Made by a program: the position numbers and the translations under genes. Below the pieces are notes generated by a model. The model saw only the letters and a program-made list of their open reading frames with translations. It ran no database searches and was not told the DNA's origin. DNA of 7,749 bases, taken from positions 1 through 7,749 of the forward strand of contig CAJYOV010000190.1 of assembly GCA_913776405.1 (NCBI GenBank). Reading direction: 5' to 3'. Positions 5,923 to 7,749 of the stretch are shown here, piece after piece. The DNA comes from Pseudobdellovibrionaceae bacterium. Its GTDB lineage: Bacteria; Bdellovibrionota; Bdellovibrionia; Bdellovibrionales; JAMPXM01. Position 1 is the stretch's first letter. Each line of letters begins with the position of its first letter.

Positions 5923-6846
5923 TCAAGCCTTCTTTCGACGAAGCTTCTTCGCAAGCGTCACGATGCCGTAGATGACCGCGCCTGTTGCAAACCCAACGAT
6001 TAGGTTCAGAGTCAAAGGTGCGAGAGTCGCTATGAGTGCGCCTTTGGTTTCAAAACCGTGCGCGAATTCCGCGATCGTAGGGATGCCGTGAGCGACGATA
6101 CCGCCACCAACCAAGAACATGGCGAGCATGCCCAAATTGGAGAGCGCCTTCATCAAAAAGGGCGCAAACGCGAGCAGCCCCTGCCCGAGAGATCGGCTAA
6201 ACGCATTTGATCTTCTACGGAGGGCGTAGCCTGCGTCGTCGAGTTTCACGATACCCGCCACTAAGCCGTAGACTCCGATGGTCATGACGATCGCGATCGC
6301 AATCAGCACAGACACTTGCTGCAGAAGCGGTGCTGCGGCAACGGTACCGAGCGAGATAACAATGATCTCGGCTGAGAGAATAAAATCAGTGCGGATCGCA
6401 CCTTTGATCTTCTCTTTTTCAAACGCCACCATATCGACTTTTGGATTCGCAGCTACCGCGTGCACGGAGGCATTCGGCTTCTCGGTCTCGTGACCAGACT
6501 TCTTACCGTGGTCAGGCAAAAACTTGTGCGCAAGTTTCTCAACGCCTTCAAAGCAGAGAAAGGCACCGCCGATCATGAGGAGTGGCGTAATCGCCCACGG
6601 AACGAGAGCGCTGATTGCGAGTGCGCCGGGCACAAGGATCGCTTTGTTGACGAGCGACCCTTTCGCCACGGCCCAAACCACCGGCAGCTCTCGCTCGGCG
6701 ACTACGCCCGCAACTTGTTCGGCGTTTAGAGCCAAGTCGTCGCCGAGAACGCCCGCTGTTTTGCTTGCAGCGACCTTGGTCATCGCGGCCACATCATCTA
6801 GCATCGTCGCGAGATCATCGAGCAGAAGGAACAGTGATGAAGCCAT
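5923..6846 (-). CDS. yedI: DUF808 family inner membrane protein (YedI-like)
   Basis: The product is 307 residues and matches the YedI/DUF808 family along its length. The N-terminus [34 protein letters not shown] (4-37) is the family hallmark. [20 protein letters not shown] (51-70), [18 protein letters not shown] (88-105), [20 protein letters not shown] (150-169) and LDDAGYAL (202-209) are also characteristic. Hydrophobic stretches at about 68-100, 155-200, 225-255 and 270-300 indicate a multi-pass inner membrane protein. No function is established for the family. The C-terminus is basic (KKLRRKKA). The frame also has TTG codons seven residues upstream, but GAGG (6854-6857) seven bases before the ATG at 6846 supports this start. 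An intrinsic terminator ends only 42 bases upstream of the ATG, leaving almost no room for a separate promoter. Confidence 0.92.
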   Translation of the reverse strand: MASSLFLLLDDLATMLDDVAAMTKVAASKTAGVLGDDLALNAEQVAGVVAERELPVVWAVAKGSLVNKAILVPGALAISALVPWAITPLLMIGGAFLCFEGVEKLAHKFLPDHGKKSGHETEKPNASVHAVAANPKVDMVAFEKEKIKGAIRTDFILSAEIIVISLGTVAAAPLLQQVSVLIAIAIVMTIGVYGLVAGIVKLDDAGYALRRRSNAFSRSLGQGLLAFAPFLMKALSNLGMLAMFLVGGGIVAHGIPTIAEFAHGFETKGALIATLAPLTLNLIVGFATGAVIYGIVTLAKKLRRKKA

Positions 6847-6853
6847 ATACGAA

Positions 6854-6857
6854 CCTC
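6854..6857 (-). promoter_or_regulatory. Ribosome binding site of the DUF808 gene
   Basis: GAGG on the minus strand sits 7 bases before the ATG at 6846 and selects it over the in-frame TTG codons at 6867 and 6864. Confidence 0.7.
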
Positions 6858-6888
6858 GGTTCAACAATTGAAAGGCGACTCAACTCTT

Positions 6889-6920
6889 AAAAGAAAAGCC
6901 CGCGTGATTCACGCAGGCTT
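6889..6920 (-). terminator. Intrinsic terminator just upstream of the DUF808 gene
   Basis: On the minus strand AAGCCTGCGTG (6910-6920) and CACGCGGGCTT (6896-6906) pair over 11 positions, including one U-G wobble, around a three-base loop. TTTTCTTTT (6889-6897) follows. The wobble becomes a C-A mismatch on the plus strand, so the terminator acts leftward. It is about 300 bases from the stop of the upstream gene and about 42 bases from the DUF808 start. It may end a long upstream transcript or be an attenuator within the DUF808 leader. Confidence 0.85.
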
Positions 6921-7046
6921 CCGGGTCAGCAAGAACCCATCTGAAGACTATCTAGAAAGATTCACCCCTTCAATCGGTTTCAGTTGCTAGAACTTCACTG
7001 CCGCTAAAAGCCTCGCCAACCCGCCGATCTACCCAAGCTGTTAATT

Positions 7047-7112
7047 TCAAGATCGAAGACCATGAACGTGGAGGGCTGCGGGACCGGCGTAGGAGCTTTT
7101 TATCTCAGCCAT
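7047..7112 (-). CDS. Possible 21-residue small ORF
   Basis: The frame starts at the ATG at 7112 with GGAG seven bases upstream, encodes a peptide starting MAEIKSSYAG, and stops at 7047. Its TGA overlaps a TTG (TTGA) that opens a second 26-codon frame (6970-7050) starting LKLTAWVDRR. The spacing to GGAG and the stop-start overlap resemble coupled translation, but frames of this length arise readily by chance. The GGAG is also part of the 6-bp inverted repeat and could be occluded. Confidence 0.2.
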   Translation of the reverse strand: MAEIKSSYAGPAALHVHGLRS

Positions 7113-7168
7113 GTTCTAGCTCCACCGAACTCGATCCTGGTCTTTTCGGGGAAGAATTGAGTCAGCCT

Positions 7169-7204
7169 GCCTACAGCGACGTCGATCGAATCGCGGCTGT
7201 AGGC
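7169..7204 (-). other. 9-bp hairpin after the right-edge gene
   Basis: GCCTACAGC (7169-7177) and GCTGTAGGC (7196-7204) are perfect 9-base arms. The 18-base interior contains a smaller CGAT-CGA-ATCG hairpin. It begins 17 bases after the stop of the right-edge gene. No T tract follows on either strand, so it is probably an mRNA 3'-end structure rather than a full intrinsic terminator. Confidence 0.6.
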
Positions 7205-7221
7205 TTAGACGTCGTTAAGAC

Positions 7222-7749
7222 TTAGCGTTTCAAAAAGTCTTTCAATTTCATTTTCAGGCGCGTCGGCTTCTCTACGCGCTTGAGATAATCTTGAGCGCTC
7301 AGAGTTTCAATTTCGTAGTCGGCCAGTTTGTCGCCTGGGTCGGCAAAGAACTTACCGCCTTGATCTTTCGGGCGCTCGTCGATGAACATCTTGTCAAAGT
7401 AGGCTTGAACACCAGCCACGACAGGCTTGTTACCGAAATCGAAATCATAAATTTCGCCGTCGAGTTCAAGCACAACGTGGTGGTACCAATTCGCTTCACC
7501 CGGCGCCCATTTCAAGCCCTCAGGTGTGGGTTGTGTTAGGATACGACCTTTGTTCCGAACGTACTCGGCATTCACCATCCCGAAGACAGTCGAGCCCTTG
7601 TTCGTGATCGTTAGAATTTTCGCGCGCGACACGTCGGCGCCCGCTTCGTTTGATCGCTTTACCAAATTCAAAATGTTGTCACCGCAATAGCCGTCACGAT
7701 AACCTGAGTAGAATGTCGATGCGAATATTTGATCCACACTTGCCGCATG
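7222..7749 (-). CDS. Probable secreted protein with Cys-His-Asp arrangement (5' end outside window)
   Basis: The frame is open to the right edge and ends at 7222. A GTG at 7737 would give 171 residues, but the codons before it (His-Ala-Ala-Ser) look like the end of a signal peptide, so the true start is probably beyond the window. Numbering from that GTG, C18 lies in DGYCGDNILNLV, H86/H87 in NWYHHVVLELDGEIYDFDF, and D98/D100 shortly after. A Cys before a helix, then a His on a strand and an Asp on the next strand, is the order used by papain-like folds such as transglutaminase-like and NlpC/P60 proteins. That suggests a periplasmic or exported cysteine enzyme, but I do not recognise a specific family. 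The C-terminus is basic (TRLKMKLKDFLKR). A hairpin follows the stop. Confidence 0.78.
   Translation of the reverse strand, partial: HAASVDQIFASTFYSGYRDGYCGDNILNLVKRSNEAGADVSRAKILTITNKGSTVFGMVNAEYVRNKGRILTQPTPEGLKWAPGEANWYHHVVLELDGEIYDFDFGNKPVVAGVQAYFDKMFIDERPKDQGGKFFADPGDKLADYEIETLSAQDYLKRVEKPTRLKMKLKDFLKR

Larger units (their letters stand above)
6921..7221 (-). other. Structured non-coding stretch between the right-edge gene and the DUF808 terminator
   Basis: About 300 bases without a convincing gene. It contains a 9-bp hairpin right after the upstream stop (7169-7204), a 6-bp inverted repeat GGAGCT (7092-7097) and AGCTCC (7118-7123), and a 4-bp GGGT/ACCC stem (6923-6938) beside the terminator. 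Two tiny overlapping frames lie on the minus strand. I do not recognise any known riboswitch class. It could be a long 3' untranslated region, a small RNA, or a regulatory leader for DUF808. Confidence 0.45.

Noticed and set aside
7062..7160. 32-codon plus-strand frame starting near 7062
   Set aside because: No ribosome binding site, no recognisable features, and it lies opposite the structured leader region.

Overview
The window reads as chromosomal DNA of a Gram-negative bacterium of roughly balanced base composition. A C-terminal beta-barrel ending in Phe and several Sec signal peptides show a two-membrane envelope. The barrel protein, with its Ala/Pro/Gln-rich linker and charged helix, and the truncated SurA-like protein at the left edge resemble proteins I associate with Bdellovibrio-like predatory bacteria (Bdellovibrionota). 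That placement is an inference from recall, not a search result. I see no phage, insertion sequence, CRISPR array or defence cassette; this looks like ordinary core or envelope-related chromosome.

Left part (1-2149, minus strand): the 5' two-thirds or so of a SurA-like periplasmic protein gene runs off the left edge. Upstream of it lies an outer-membrane beta-barrel gene followed by a row of hairpins, including a good intrinsic terminator that separates the two.

Middle (2150-3777): an intergenic region of about 320 bases carries divergent signals, a minus-strand promoter candidate for the barrel gene and a plus-strand promoter for a tRNA-Leu(CAA). A DUF6624 gene starts 41 bases after the tRNA and may share its transcript. 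A small secreted protein of unknown family follows.

Right part (3704-7749, all minus strand): a two-gene unit encodes a cytoplasmic protein with a duplicated OB-like module and, 10 bases later, an MFS transporter. The 3' end of the transporter gene overlaps the small secreted-protein gene by 74 bases in convergent orientation. Next is a YedI-type DUF808 membrane protein gene, preceded by an intrinsic terminator only about 40 bases before its start codon and by roughly 300 bases of structured DNA. The last gene is cut by the right edge and encodes a probably secreted protein with a Cys-His-Asp arrangement suggestive of a papain-like or transglutaminase-like fold.

No single pathway joins these genes. 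The best leads are the terminator-bearing leader in front of the DUF808 gene, the convergent gene overlap, the OB-repeat/MFS pair and the edge gene with a possible catalytic triad.
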